DNA from: Gigaspora rosea
Taxonomy: Eukaryota > Glomeromycota > Glomeromycetes > Diversisporales > Gigasporaceae
Reading direction: 5' to 3'
Assembly: GCA_003550325.1 (NCBI GenBank)
Contig: QKWP01000009.1
Span: 734,946 to 798,945 of the forward strand
Length of the DNA stretch: 64,000 nt
Part shown: positions 1-11,481 of the stretch, one piece after another
Layout: each line of letters opens with the position of its first letter
Position numbering within the stretch: position 1 is the stretch's first letter
Made by a program: the position numbers and the translations under genes
The notes under the pieces: model-generated
What the model was told of the DNA's origin: nothing
Seen by the model: only the letters and a program-made list of their open reading frames with translations
Databases searched by the model: none

Positions 1-396
1 GTCTATAAAAAAAATTTTTACTTCTAATACAAGTCTTAATTTTTACAAGTAAATCACAAATGTTGCAATAATAAAAGTTGTAATCCTTTTTATAAACTAC
101 AATATATATTAAAAACAAGAGGCTAGAGATAATATTTATAGAGTTCGCCAAGAATTAGTAAATAATTTTTTTGGCTAAAATTTTTTTCAAAATTTGTCTA
201 TTTTTAGCTTATAAACAACTTAAACTTTTTTTCTTATAATATAAAATTAAATACTACTATAATATAATCTTTATTTTTAAATATTATCAAAAAAAATTTT
301 AATTAAATATTTTAAATTTTAAAAAAAGTAGATCATAAGTATATTTATAGCAATTTTTCAGGCAAATTTGCCTGGAATTGCTTACAGTTTAAGAGA
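1..396. other. AT-rich intergenic DNA, no gene seen
   Basis: Very AT-rich sequence with homopolymer runs. No open frame or recognisable repeat longer than background was found, apart from a short dyad around 359-374 (CAGGCAAATTTGCCTG). Confidence 0.6.
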
Positions 397-578
397 TAGT
401 AAAATTTTGCAAGGAATTTTTTTTGTTAGAGCACGAAGAGTGGTTTCATAAGCAAAATTATGAGCCACAGACGATTTTTTAAAAGATCGCTATTTTTTCT
501 CGATTTCACATTACACCTGATCCTACAATCTGATTGGTTTATCAGATGGGTGCGTTACAATGCATATACGCTAAATTA
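397..578 (+). repeat. Dispersed repeat R1, copy 1
   Basis: About 180 bp, starting TAGTAAAATTTTGCAAGG and containing GTTAGAGCACGAAGAGTGG, GATCTGATTGGTTTATCAGAT-like sequence and TGCGTTACAA..CGCTAAATTA. The same block occurs at 40341-40524 (+, close match), at 4090-4246 in reverse orientation (strongly decayed) and as a short piece at 53945-53987. Class unknown; no coding potential seen. Confidence 0.75.
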
Positions 579-1657
579 CATAAACCATAGTAATAATGCA
601 AACTCTTTCTGACGATTACTCAAACCAAATTACCAACAGAAGAAAAACAAGAAGTTTTTTGTTGGAGAATTGCCTATACTTAATGTATAGTAGAATAACA
701 CAAGAAAACAGTTTTTATAAAAGTCAACTAACTTTCCGGTGACTCCTTTATATATTCAACATGCAAGCCAAAAGTGTACTTTTACAAGATAACTAGCAGA
801 AGGTAGAGCCCTTGTACAAGAAATTTTGGTGGAAATTAAAGTTTTTTTCCGTCAACGAAGTCTCCTGTGGTAAAACAATGGTGAACAACAAAAAATTGAG
901 TTTTTCTAACTGCACCCTCTCTTTTAAATTTCTTTTGAGTATCATCATACTTCTCTTTGGATTTTTTTGAAATTTTCACCAAAAAGTGGGAATCCTAGCT
1001 TACCCCCTCCAAAAGATAAGCAGTGTTTACTCCTTCCAAATTGGGATAATCCGAATCGGGACTGGCGCCATCACATGTGGATTTGGTCGCTACATACGAA
1101 TAAACAATAAATAACATAGTTGGATCTGGAGGGCATATGAAAAATTTCTTATCTTTTTTTAGTATGTTTTTCTTTTTTATATATCTGTACATATAATACA
1201 CCGATAGACATTAGTCTTGTGATATTATATAATTTTTATCGTTTATGCTAGACGTGTTAGCATCTACAGTTTCTATTCTTTCTTGGCTTTTTCTTTGGTT
1301 TTTCTTTTTCTATTTCTTTCTTTTAGTTGTATTTTTGGTTGGTTATTTGGTTAGTCATTTAGGTATTGTCCCCCCCTTTAATCTTTTCCCCTTTTTTATT
1401 CTTCTTTACGAGAAGCTCAGAGAAGAAGTTTTTAGGTAGAATGGATTTTGTGGTTGGTTTTCTGAAGCCAGACGGTGCTATACTTCTTGCTAATATTGCT
1501 TGAGTATGAGCAAACCATTTCAGTACAGTAGCCAAAGTTGGGTACCAATTCGGGCAGCTAGCTTAGTTCGGTCTCTACAATTAGTATATTAAATTATATA
1601 GCTTTTATGTAATTTGCTAATAAAGATCAGACGGCTATGAAGCTTAAAAATATATAT
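579..1657. other. Intergenic, no supported gene
   Basis: Mixed AT-rich DNA with pyrimidine-rich stretches (1240-1400). A 64-codon open frame at 1245-1439 is almost only Phe/Leu and reflects the pyrimidine run. No convincing gene, RNA or repeat boundary was identified. Confidence 0.5.
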
Positions 1658-2150
1658 ATATATAGTAATAATGCACAAATCTATATTGATCTTATGATCC
1701 TGTAATTAGGTATTTGTAATTTTGGCTTGTTAGAATCCTCTCTTTGAGAGGATCATTTTGGTAGTTAAAACATCCAAATTGGACCAGTGGATCAAAAATT
1801 ATTTATTATATTCTATATATTATTTAATAGTAAATAACTTTGATCTACTGGTCCAATTTAGATGATTTAACTACCAAAATGATCCTCTCAAAGAGAGGAT
1901 TCTAACAAGCCCAAAGCCACAAAAATCTAATTACAGGATCATAAGATCGATATAGATTTGCATATTATTACTATAGTATTTATTAAATAAATACTATATA
2001 GTAATAATACACAAATCTATATCGATCTTATGATCCTGTAATTAGATTTTTTATGGCTTTGGGCTTGTTAGAGTCCTCTCTTTGAGAGGATCATTTTGGT
2101 AGTTAAATCATCCAAATTGGACCAGTAGATCAAAAGTTATCAACTATTAA
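1658..2150. repeat. Three-armed foldback repeat (family A)
   Basis: Arm 1 (about 1658-1823), arm 2 in reverse complement (about 1827-1978) and arm 3 in the first orientation (about 1985-2150) are near copies of each other. Each holds an ATCGATCTTATGATCCTGTAATTA-type outer part, the self-complementary CCTCTCTTTGAGAGG, and the core GTAGTTAAATCATCC followed by AAATTGGACCAGTGGATC. A perfect small dyad (ATAGTATTTATTAAATAAATACTAT, about 1973-1997) joins arms 2 and 3. A diverged relative of one arm lies at 41238-41345. Confidence 0.85.
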
Positions 2151-2179
2151 AGTTTATAAATATTTTTAATAATAATTTA

Positions 2180-2356
<177 letters not shown>

Positions 2357-2358
2357 CT

Positions 2359-2745
2359 ATTAATTGATAATCCATTTCCAAATGAGGGAGCCATACATAG
2401 TAAATTGCGACGCGCAGATCTATATGATTTACTATATAAAATTGCTAAGCCACAAATGCCACTTCATGACAAAGTGAAGTCATTTTTCTACTAAGTAAAT
2501 ATATCTTCAATTTCTAAGTAATCTTGTAGAGCATGATTTTCTGATTTTAATATAGTAATATCATTAAAATCTGTTTAGTAGTTGCAGAGATATTGGCATA
2601 AAATGATTTGCTAACTAATGTAAACCTACTATTGTTTACGTGAAATGATATTTTTGACTATAGTAAATCTCATAGTCATGTGCATCACAATTTACTATAT
2701 ATGGTTATATATGGTTCCCTTATTCAGAAACGGATTATCAATTAA
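2359..2745. mobile_element. TIR foldback element next to the HSP70 fragment
   Basis: Inverted ends: left ATTAATTGATAATCCATTTC...GAGGGAGCCATA..TAGTAAATTG; right ...CAATTTACTATA..ATGGTTCCCTTATTC..CGGATTATCAATTAA. About 55 bp at each end pair with a few mismatches. No transposase. The target duplication is not clear. Confidence 0.65.
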
Positions 2746-2949
2746 ACCAATCAGATGAGAGGAGGGGGTAGGGGGTATAGTAAATAGAAATTAGGTGATT
2801 TCTGGCGCTCTCCTTAATATAATCAAATTTAATTAGTTATATATATTATTTGATCTGTTTGAATATAGTTAATATTAATATCTAATACTTTAATATTTGC
2901 TTTTTGTAATTTAGTTTATTTAAGAAACTTCAAAAAAGTAAAATACTTA

Positions 2950-3108
2950 GAGCGCTAACATTTATTACCTAATATCCATTTACTATAGGGGCTTACCCCC
3001 ACCCCAGGTAAGATTTATAAATAGAATTTTAGCCAATTAAATTTAACTAAGGTAAAATTTTTCTTGACCCCAACCCCCTAAAATATTACCTAATAAATAT
3101 CAGCACCC
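2950..3108. mobile_element. Harbinger-like MITE, copy 1
   Basis: About 159 bp with TIRs GAGCGCTAACATTTATTA / TAATAAATATCAGCACCC and TTA on both sides (2947-2949, 3109-3111). Two further copies are at 48958-49118 and 53764-53931. Inside is CTTACCCCC..CCAGGTAA paired with CTTGACCCC..CCCTAAAATATTACC. A 3-bp TWA duplication with GGG-starting TIRs is typical of PIF/Harbinger MITEs. No coding capacity. Confidence 0.8.
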
Positions 3109-3111
3109 TTA

Positions 3112-4089
3112 TCTCAAAAGAAAATATACAAAAAACTAGTTATATTGAAAAAGGAGACCTTAGAAGATCATACATATTAAGAAAAAAAATTAGAAAAGAA
3201 TGCAATAGTTTTATAGAAAAAAGTTCATAAACAAATAAATTTAGATAATAACCAAACTAAATAGCTCCAATTGTAAATCAGATAATAAATATAAAATTGA
3301 AGAATTAAAATAGATAATACAAAAAAAGTATAATTAAACCAAAAATCCAACAGAAAAATTATCTGGATATTTAGGCTCCAGACCTTAATAGTTTTTATTT
3401 TCTAGTTGTATTTGACAATTTGATTAGTATTGGTGTTATTTGACAATTTATAATTATAATTGAAGTGTATTGTTTAGAATAAACATGATTACTACTATTA
3501 TAATATTTAAAAAATAACAAATTATATAACTATTTAAGCTAATAGCTTGCCATTTAAGTAATAATTAATATTAAGTGTTACTATTATAACTTTTCTGTGC
3601 CCAAATTTCTTTTATAATTATTATTTTCATTATAATTCTTGTTCTTTTAATCATTTCTCATAATTACTGTGCCATTATGATCTGATATCTATTACTAGTC
3701 TTGATTATATTTTTAACTTTGCCATATTATTTCAAGTTGTTTAAATTATTAAAATTTATTTAATTATATATTTAACCATTTTTTATATTACTCAATTTTA
3801 TTCAATAAAATTATTGGACAATTGAACATATGTCCAATTTATATAATTTGACATATATTTATTAGACATTGTCCAATGCCCAATAGTTCAAAAAATTATT
3901 AAAATTAATTGGACAAATTGGATATAGTCCATTGTTCAAATATTATTGAAATATAAATGTTATTTTTAAAATTTTATCTGTGAAAGGCCTTTAAAAAAAA
4001 TTTATTTGAACTTTACAAAGTTGCAGAAATGAAGTTTGCTATTTATTACCACTAGTGATTATCACTAGTAATCAATTTACCAATTAAAA
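3112..4089. other. AT-rich intergenic with short inverted motifs
   Basis: No gene seen. Around 3800-3960 there are repeated TTGGACAATT / AATTGTCCAAT-type words in both orientations, suggesting an eroded foldback repeat. Confidence 0.4.
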
Positions 4090-4246
4090 TCCGGATCAGG
4101 TGTAACATGTAGATTAATTTTTGTATAACAAAAACAAAGGATTTTTTAAAAAATTGCTAAAATTGTCTCTAATCTAAAATTTTGTCTATGAAACTACTTT
4201 TTTTTATACAAAAAAAAAAATTTCTTGCTAAATTTTACTATAAACA
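4090..4246 (-). repeat. Dispersed repeat R1, decayed reverse copy
   Basis: GATCAGGTGTAACATG, ATTTTTTAAAAAATTGC, AATTTTGTCTATGAAAC and TTGCTAAATTTTACTAT match the reverse complement of the R1 copy at 397-578 with many substitutions. Confidence 0.6.
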
Positions 4247-4444
4247 AAGCCCTATTCTAATCTTTACCCTTTACCCTTACCCTAATATTAAAGAGATTTA
4301 ATTAGCAATCTGCATAAGAACTATAGTATTATTATATAGTTACTATAGCGCAGATTACTATGTATTTTATATAGTGATGAACTTCTTTTTTCCTCTAAAC
4401 ATTAATAATTTTATTATATTGTATATAAAAACATCTTCTCTACA

Positions 4445-4979
4445 TTTTTTTTTTTTAAACTTAGGCAGTCTCGCCAACACTTTTTATTAAGAGAATTGTA
4501 CTATCTAAGATTATACAAATAATTACTTAATATTTAAGTTTGACATCACCCAGATTCCTCCCAGGTACCCAGATGCGACCTGCCACACTATTTGAACCTC
4601 AGTTCATATTGAAGGCGTGTCCGACTCGCCTATAAGCCATACCAAAATGGCTTTTCATCCTTTGAAATTAAAGCCTCAATTGCTTCTTCCAAAAGCTTTT
4701 TCCTTCTAAGCTTTTTTTCACACCTTTCTCTTTGTCTTCTTGTCGAGACTTCTTCTTATCCCTTTCTAGTAGATTTCCTTTCTCTGGGCATTCATTTCTG
4801 AGGACTTTTGTCTTCTTCTTTTTCCACTTATTCTCTACCCTATTCCTCCTACTAATTCCATTTGTTTTTTCCATCTGACCATATCTTCACATCTTGTTCT
4901 CCAAATTTCTTCGTAGAAGATATTCTATGCCACAACGCTTGCGCAATCACAAATGCATATGGTCTCTTTGACCTTTTCT
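4445..4979 (-). other. LINE 1 3' end and poly(A) tail
   Basis: Minus strand: the end of the C-terminal reading frames, an untranslated stretch (about 4500-4660), AATAAA near 4485, the short hairpin GGCGAGACTGCC about 12 nt before the tail, then 12 A. This marks the target-primed reverse transcription junction. Confidence 0.75.
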
Positions 4980-5300
4980 TTAAAAACTAGTAGGACTCTC
5001 TTGAAGGCTTACTAAGCCTTTTACCAGACCTTTTCTTGTGTTTATTCTCTCTTCTTGTGTACTGCCCCAAAAGGTTCGTTTGAGTAGATCTTTATCACCC
5101 GAATGTCGCAAAGCTATTGAGACCCCTGTCCATGCTACTTGAATTGCTGTCTCTTCTAGATTGTTCCATAAATCTTCATACTTGGAGCATTCCGGCAAAT
5201 GGTCTTGGCTCTTCTCTTCTTTATTTACATAGCTTATACGCCTGCTATCCTGTAAATATCCTTACGTTGTTTTGTTAAAATTCTTAATACCGGTAGCTTT
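4980..5300 (-). pseudogene. LINE 1 C-terminal Cys/His domain (decayed)
   Basis: The minus frame reads SYVNKEEKSQDHLPECSKYEDLW and continues ...NNLEETAIQVAWTGVSIAL. It corresponds to the C-x2-C...H-x4-C knuckle often found after RNase H in such LINEs. The H and last C (DHLPEC) are kept, while the two N-terminal Cys positions now read Arg and Tyr (RISY). LINE 2 keeps an intact equivalent at about 62040-62105 (CYRC...HLLLCPC). The decayed Cys pair is a comparison-based inference. Confidence 0.6.
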
Positions 5301-5381
5301 TCTTAAAGACACTTGAAGAGTCCCCCCAATCTTCTATTCTTTCTCATTGAGGTACATCTTATCCCATTCTGCCTCTTGATC

Positions 5382-6475
5382 TTATTCCACAAAAAGAGAC
5401 CATTTGAACTGCAAATCTTTATCTTGTAATTCTTCTTTTGTGATTGCTTCTGTTAACCACCAATCTAGCCCAATTTTGAGGTTCGTTAAGACCTTCATAA
5501 AGTGACATAATGGCTGCTCAACCTTCTTGTTTTTCCAGTACACTTCTATACTCTGAACTGGAGGCAATGATGTTACACATCTTTGTTGGTCTGTAATCTC
5601 TGATCCTTTTTTAGCTAGTTGATCTGCCACTTCATTCCATATTACCCCGCTATGGCTTTTAACTTTGATTAACAAAAGCTGGATCTCTTTTATCTTCACT
5701 AATTTGAGTATGCTTCTTGTTAAATTCTGGTTCTTTTGTCTTAACCAGGCTCTACTTGAACAGATCTTGCTACCACTTTTAATACTATTTATTGCTATTT
5801 CACTGTCCGTATTGATTTGAACTCTAGCTTTCTCTGGGACTGTTAATAATGCTAGCCAAATTGCCAAGAGCTCCGGCTTGGTGGATGAAGGCCAATCCTG
5901 AGTACCCATATAATCTGCGTCTAAAATTCCCTCCTCATTTGACCCTATTTGCACCCAACTTGCTTCTATTTTATCTCTTCTTTCTTTTTTACCAGTGATC
6001 TAACCAGGGAGCCATCCGTAAAAAAAACTAAACTTTCTTTATTTTCTGACCTATTTTTTCTATACTTTCTAATAATTAATTCTTCTAATGCTAAACTAAG
6101 TTTTTGATTCTTAATAACCTCTATTCCTAACTCTTGTACCTCTTCCAACCTTTGTGGAAGCTCTAAGTTAACCTTATTCTTCATTTTTTTCCTTTTACCC
6201 CACCTTAATATTGCGCCTATATTCAGATCTAGTTTCTTTTTACCATTTGAGTACGGTCTAGTTGGCAAAACTCTTACTATTTCTCTCCTTTCAATCTGCT
6301 TTTCACAAGACTGTTTCTTCTCCAACTTATTGCGGTTGCAGCTGCCGCACCTTTCTACTATTGTTTCTATTGCTGCATCTTGCAACTCCTGTACCCAGTG
6401 CTCTGTAAGGACAGTTTCTTGCTCTTTTCCAATTATTCGTCTTATATCCCATTGGTTGTTTTCTCTGGCAACCAA
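5382..6475 (-). pseudogene. LINE 1 RNase H domain, split by a frameshift
   Basis: Two overlapping frames. The upstream frame (5966-6475) contains CGSCNRNK..SC, then ends with FFTDGSL, the first catalytic Asp of RNase H. The downstream frame (5382-5954) has WPSSTKPELLAIWLALL (catalytic Glu), INTDSEIAI (Asp) and VKSHSGVIWNEVADQLAK (His and last Asp). The fold and all four acidic residues are thus present, but the frame changes in an A-rich tract (minus strand, about 5975-5995). RNase H removes the RNA strand during element replication. Only this one shift separates the domain from an open frame, so it is among the better preserved parts of LINE 1. Confidence 0.85.
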
Positions 6476-7067
6476 TATCCACTCCTTTTTCCTCTGGTCT
6501 TCTAGAACTGGTCTGAGCTTTACTTTTATTGCTAATTTGTTTACTGGCTCTGCTAAGAACTCTTTTCTTACTTCTCTACTTCCGTCTTCTTTCAGAAGCT
6601 CCCTTTCTAATAACGTATACCACTTTGCTTTCCTGCCTTTACACGACAGGCCTCTATTTGTTCTTAGCTAATGCCATGTTAGCAATTTCCTTCCCTGGAT
6701 GTCTAGTAGTTGTTGTATGTAGTAGAGATTTTGGTCCCTGAGCGTTTTCGTGCATTCAAATGTGTATCTCTTCCCTAGTACCGATGCAATTCTCTGGCCC
6801 TTTTCCAATAAGCCCTATTTCTTCTGATCTGGTTTGAGGCTAAGCTGCCTTGTGTTCAATCTTACTAGAACTAGACATGCCAAATTATGTTTCTAGACCT
6901 TTGTTGCAATACCCTCGCATTCGTTAATATTTCCTCCTTTTGACATACCGACCAGCAAGAAATCTTGATTAATGCAGATATCTGTTACCGCCTCAACTGC
7001 TCTTTTCTTGTTTAATCTATGGTATAAACTTATTGCTTGTTTATTAAATACTTCATTCTGCAATTGC
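6476..7067 (-). pseudogene. LINE 1 linker between RT and RNase H, frame-broken
   Basis: No long frame. Short pieces in all three minus frames continue the polyprotein between the thumb of the RT and the RNase H region. Nothing functional can be assigned. Confidence 0.45.
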
Positions 7068-8597
7068 TTACAACCCTATACTCTTGTAACTTATGACAGC
7101 TCTACTCTCTGTTGCTTGTAAACCCACCTTGTTCTGCAGGAGTGGTGTATGAATTTGATCTATAGTCTTTGCTAAAATTTTGACTGTTTGAAGAAGATAA
7201 CATAATTTTGAGAGAATGCACATATTGTTAATATATGCCAATTGGCTTAGTGTTATCCTTTTTTTACTTAGTTGTTGCAACGTTGATCTAGCTATTTCCT
7301 TAGTTTTCGCCTTGACCAACGACTCTTTAAGTTTACAGTTTAACCAAGTTCCAAGGAACCTTACTATTTTATTATTACCTTCTTCTTCGACTGTTTCACC
7401 ACCTAAGATAATGTTCTTTTTTTCCCTTCCTGCTTTCGAATTGCAGATTAATAATTTGGATTTTTTTACAATTATTTGGATATCGTTGAGTTTAAAAAAT
7501 TCCTCCACAATTTGAATTGTTCTCTCTATTTGTTCTTTTGATGAGGCGATCCACGTCGTGTCATCCGCGAAGGCTACTACGCTTTGTCTTTGTTCCTGTA
7601 TCAACAAGTAATTCATCTTAAGGTTGTAAGGGACCTTTACAACCATTTTGTATCCTAAACTCAGATCGCTTTGTATATGCTTCAAGAGTGGGTTGTAAAA
7701 AATTTCCCAAACTAGTGGTGAAATCGATTTACCATGCTCAATGCTATCTTCTATAACAAAACTTTCTGTACAACCTACTGCCATAATTACTTTTGACTTT
7801 CTCTTGTAGAACAGGTTTGTTATAAAGAGCCTATGCTTTTCAGATAGCTTGAGTCTTACTAATGCCAGATCTAACGCCTTTAACGAGACCGAGTCAAAGG
7901 CCTTCTTTATATCTTGTAGTACTAACCATAACTCTTTACTGTTTTCTTTTAAATTCTCTATTATTCCGTTAATTATGTGTACTGGTACTTCTGTAGAACC
8001 TCCCGTCAAACCAGTAAAGTTAGGTCCTTTGAGTATATTGTTTTCTTGGATGATTTGTGACAATCTTTTTGTATATATTTTCGTTGTACACTTCCGAAAT
8101 GTTTCTAGGAGCACGATTGGTCTTACATTTCCAAGGTCGAAACCCCAGTCTGTATCTTTTGGTATTGGGTATATTTGCAATATTTTCCATTTAAAGGGAA
8201 TTTTTCCAAAGCTTATGCAGAGGCTTGCGAAACTCCTAAAAACCTCTTGTGTTTTGGTATCTGCTGCCCTAATTAAAGTGTACGTTATTCCTGCAATACC
8301 CAGAGCCTTGTTGTTTTTTAGATCCGCTAACATATCATTCCATTCTTCATCGTCAATATCTTTGTCAAGTGCCTCAAACCATTTTTCTTGGACCCTCTCC
8401 AAAGGCTTGTATATTTGTGACCATTCTTCTCCCAAAGCTTTACTCTCAAAACCCCTTTTTCTAAATTGTTTCTGAAAGAACTCTCTTGTTTTTTTCTTTA
8501 CCTGTACTGGTTCACTAATTAATATTCTAGTATTGTTGGAGTTCTCTATTAGTCTATCTATTACGGACGCTTGAAGGGTTTTCAAGTAAACTTGCAA
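7068..8597 (-). pseudogene. LINE 1 reverse transcriptase domain
   Basis: A 509-codon open frame covering the RT palm and thumb. Visible motifs: NNKALGIAGITY (about 95-106), PIPKDTDWGFDLGNVRPIVLL (block 2), LVLQDIKKAFDSV (block A with Asp, about 225-237), HGKSISPLVWEIFYNPLL (block B), and VVAFADDTTWIAS (block C, catalytic FADD at 343-346), then VRFLGTW (block E). The order and spacing are normal for a LINE RT. This is the longest intact frame of LINE 1 and keeps both catalytic Asp, but it is only part of ORF2; upstream and downstream frames are broken. FADD replaces the commoner YADD, which is usual variation. Confidence 0.9.
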
Positions 8598-9126
8598 TCA
8601 TCTTCCCTTGGTCACTATCTATCATCTGACAACGTTTCTCGTTACTTTCTTCGATTTGTTTCAACTTCTCTTTTTCTACTCTTTCCGAATTTTTAATAAA
8701 AAGTATCTTCCACTATCCTTTTAGATCTTCTACATCTTTCTCTTTCTACTTTTTGTCGATGTTCTCTAGCTCCACCTGGTAATTTTTCTTGATATTCTCT
8801 TTAAGCTTCTCGAAACCTTCTTTCTCTTCTTTTGTAACTTCATTACCTAATTTCTTTTTTGCATACTTTATCTATCTACTTAACTCTATTATTGCCTTAT
8901 CTAATCTTGAACTCTTTCTATTAATTTTGGAGCTTTTGGTATTACACACTTTTTTTTTTGGAGTGTGCTTCATTGCTGTTTCCAGAATACTTCTCTCTAT
9001 TATCTCCCACATTGAGTCCAAGGCCTCCTCTGTTTCGTTTTCGTTAATTGGATTAAAGTCTATTAACCACTTCTTTATCGTTTCTGCTCTAACTATTCTT
9101 TTACTCAGCTCCATTCTATAATTCTC
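8598..9126 (-). pseudogene. LINE 1 ORF2 linker
   Basis: Broken minus-strand frames between endonuclease and RT. An 80-codon piece (8872-9114) includes MELSKRIVRAETIKKWL and KKKVCNTKSSK, in the style of the Lys-rich linker usual in LINE ORF2. No catalytic motif. Confidence 0.55.
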
Positions 9127-9956
9127 TCAGTCTTCCTGCTTTGCCTCGTCATACAAAAAAGCTAATCTTGTATAACCTTTTTTCTTTGCTGCAGCTTTGC
9201 TATAGTTAGACATTAAGTGCTCTAGCTTAATTTCTGCGAATAGAGCATCATGGTTACGTCCAGTGCAATGGGCCATGTTCTCTACTCTCGCTTCTTTCAG
9301 CCCCATCGCCAAATTTTCTGTAACCCAAATCTAGTCTATTCTTGTTCTTGAGTCTCCTCGTGACCATGTAAAGTTCTTACCCTATGGGTTCAAAGTTCTG
9401 TATGTATTATAGCATCCCTGTCTCTTGAACTATTTTACAATTGGAAGCGATCTTCTTACATTCTTTCCTTTCCCTATCTCCGGGCCTTTCTTGTCATTCA
9501 CTGTCGTGTTGAAATCTCCTATAAAAATAAATTCTGTCTGATGTCTTCTATTTGTATAGATCCAGATTATTTCTAGTTGAATTTTCCTTTTCTGTAGCTT
9601 GTTATTAGGTAGGAGATAAATTATCATAACAACTATTCTAGTTGCCTAAAGAAAAAGCTTGCTGTAATGGTGTAGTTATTGAATCTTTCTATTGGGCCTA
9701 AATGCTTCATCTACTTTTCTAAGATGAGTAGGCCTACGCCCGATCCTTTCTTCTTTTCCAGGTCAAATCCTGTTCAGACTGCTTTGAAATTCTTGAACCC
9801 TTTCAATAAAAAGAAGCCTTCTTTTTCCATTATATTTGTTTTTGCAATTCCTACCACATCTATGCAGTTTTTCTCTGCCCAAATCTCTAGTGCTTCCAAT
9901 TTGAGCCCGTTGCTCTTCAGACTATTAATATTATGACACACTATTCTAATTCCAAT
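9127..9956 (-). pseudogene. LINE 1 endonuclease domain, catalytically broken
   Basis: Minus-strand frames of the exonuclease-endonuclease-phosphatase fold: CHNINSLKSNGLKLEAL (about 9880-9940, metal-binding Asn), VVGIAKTNIMEKEG, GSGVGLLI, IIYLLPNN, FIFIGDFN (about 9500-9525) and GRNHDALFAEIKLEHL (about 9200-9260). The family's second motif is normally ETN and the last is SDH. Here Lys replaces the catalytic Glu and Asn replaces the Asp, both explainable by G-to-A changes. An in-frame TGA after KAV and several shifts add to the loss. The domain would have nicked target DNA to prime reverse transcription. Confidence 0.8.
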
Positions 9957-10012
9957 ACCTTTTTGTCGTTTGATCTGTTCTATTAGCGAACTATTGCCTT
10001 TCTCTTTATATT

Positions 10013-11481
10013 TTAGTTCTCACTTTGCCTAACTTTCTTTGTTTGTTTTCCAAAGTTTTTTTCCATGTTCTCCTTGTCTTCCTCCTGATTTTCTACTATA
10101 ACCTCTCTACCTCTCTTCTTTCTAAGCTCTCCTTCGTCCTTTCTATAATCGCTCCTTATATTAACCGGATGATTTGGCTGATTGTTCTGTAGTTGGCTTC
10201 TTTGTAGAGGCAGGCAATCCCCTACTACCAACTGTTTCTTTTGTACAACCTTCGCAACTTTTAGGAGTGTTTAGGGACCCCTCTCTCCCTTTGAATACCT
10301 TCTCTGTCTAATTCAAAGCTACTCGCCTCTATTTTCTCTAAACGCTTTAGGATTTCTTCTAACTTTCCCTCAAGCGTTTTACTATATGCTGTTTCTTCTT
10401 TCTCTTTAAAACCACTTCTTTTCTCTCCCTTATGGTAGCTTCCTTGCCCTAATTGTTCTGTGATTTTATTTTTCTTATTGTGTAAAGGATCTCCTTTGTT
10501 ACGTCCGGGTATGTTTTTCTGTTTAGCTTTGAACAATGATTTACTCTTCTTTTGATTCAAACTTCTTTCATTTTCTTCTTCTAGTTGGACATTATCACTG
10601 CTCCTCTTTTCTGTAAATAACTTTTGTTTCTCTGGTCTGCCTCCTTCTGTCATGTCTCTCCAGAAAAGCAATGTGTTACCATAATTAATTCTTGTATTAC
10701 CAGCCTTGGTTATTTCTTCTTCATTGTCAAAATGGACAAAAGCTGAACTTCTAGGGTTTAAGTTATTGTTAAGCGAGATAAAGACTGACTTTGCCTTAAC
10801 TTGTTTTAACTAATGAAATAACAGGACCTCTATTGTATTTCTGGGTATACCCTTTATTATCAATCTGAATTGTCTTCTACTCACTAAAACTTCTTCTTTA
10901 CTGTCTCCTTGAGAGATCCTAATAAGTTTTTTACCAATTGGTAAGGACCATGTTTCGTCTAGAATGCGTTTGCTTCTTTTGTCTTTTATTACAATGCTGA
11001 TTATCGCTCTTTTTTTTAAACTATTACTAATCCAGTTAATATTTGTCACTTTGCTATGCCGTCTCATTAAAGTCTTGATACGACAATTGTTACAATTAAG
11101 TGGTAGGTCCCATAAAGTATAGACTTCTAGGTTTCTTATTATTTCTCTTTTATTCTCTCCTTTGTCTTCACTCTCTGTGTCTATTTGCATTTGACTTGGC
11201 TGCTCCTTTGTTTCTTTTTCTATTAGAATTTTTCCTCTTTCTAATAACTTCTTTTTAGTATTTTCTCCTGATGTACCTTCTTCCGATACTTTCCTATTCT
11301 TCACTTCTTTTTGCTTGATAAAGTTGTTCTCAATTTCTTGAGTACCATAATCACTTGAACCGCATTCCATTAATAGGAGGACTTTCATCCTTCTTTGTCT
11401 TTCCTTTTTTCTTTCTTTTTCATCTAACCTGTTGCTTGAGTCTTCCTCTTTAATTTCTTTAATTGACGATTTACTACTCAA
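10013..11481 (-). pseudogene. LINE 1 ORF1 (nucleic-acid chaperone type), broken
   Basis: Three successive minus frames: 10810-11481 (223 codons), 10261-10671 (136) and 10013-10231 (72). The first has a charged N-terminal half, then a folded-looking segment LYTLWDLPLNCN-like, RIKTLMRRHSKVTNINW, AIISIVIKD and ETWSLPIGKKLIRI. This resembles the RRM-like domain of fungal LINE ORF1 proteins (inference from pattern only). The later frames are Lys/Glu-rich with a coiled-coil-like stretch (EGKLEEILKRLEKIEAS) and no zinc knuckle. The start shown (TTG region at 11481) is artificial: the true N-terminus is hidden by the palindrome at 11461-11928. Confidence 0.65.

Larger units (their letters stand above)
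4445..11481 (-). mobile_element. LINE 1: decayed non-LTR retrotransposon
   Basis: A minus-strand element of about 7 kb in the order ORF1 (10013-11481), apurinic-type endonuclease (about 9127-9956), linker (8600-9114), reverse transcriptase (7068-8597), RNase H (5382-6475), Cys/His tail (about 4980-5300) and 3' UTR. It ends in a poly(A) tract (poly-T on + at 4445-4456) preceded on the minus strand by AATAAA near 4485. The EN-RT-RNase H order is that of fungal Tad1/I-group LINEs. Multiple frameshifts, stops and lost catalytic residues show it cannot move by itself. The 5' end runs into a palindrome at 11461. No clear target duplication was found. Confidence 0.9.

Noticed and set aside
599..625. 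Shared AACTCTTTCTGAyGATTA with the LINE 2 5' end (55020)
   Set aside because: Only about 18 bp match and the similarity does not extend; could be chance.
1245..1439. 64-codon Phe/Leu-rich frame that looks like a membrane protein
   Set aside because: It results from a pyrimidine run; no start context, homology or codon signature.
1658..2150. CRISPR-like repeat array
   Set aside because: Arms are long inverted copies with no regular spacers, and the genome is eukaryotic.
7216..8475. Plus-strand frames of 99 and 208 codons
   Set aside because: They are antisense shadows of the LINE 1 reverse transcriptase.
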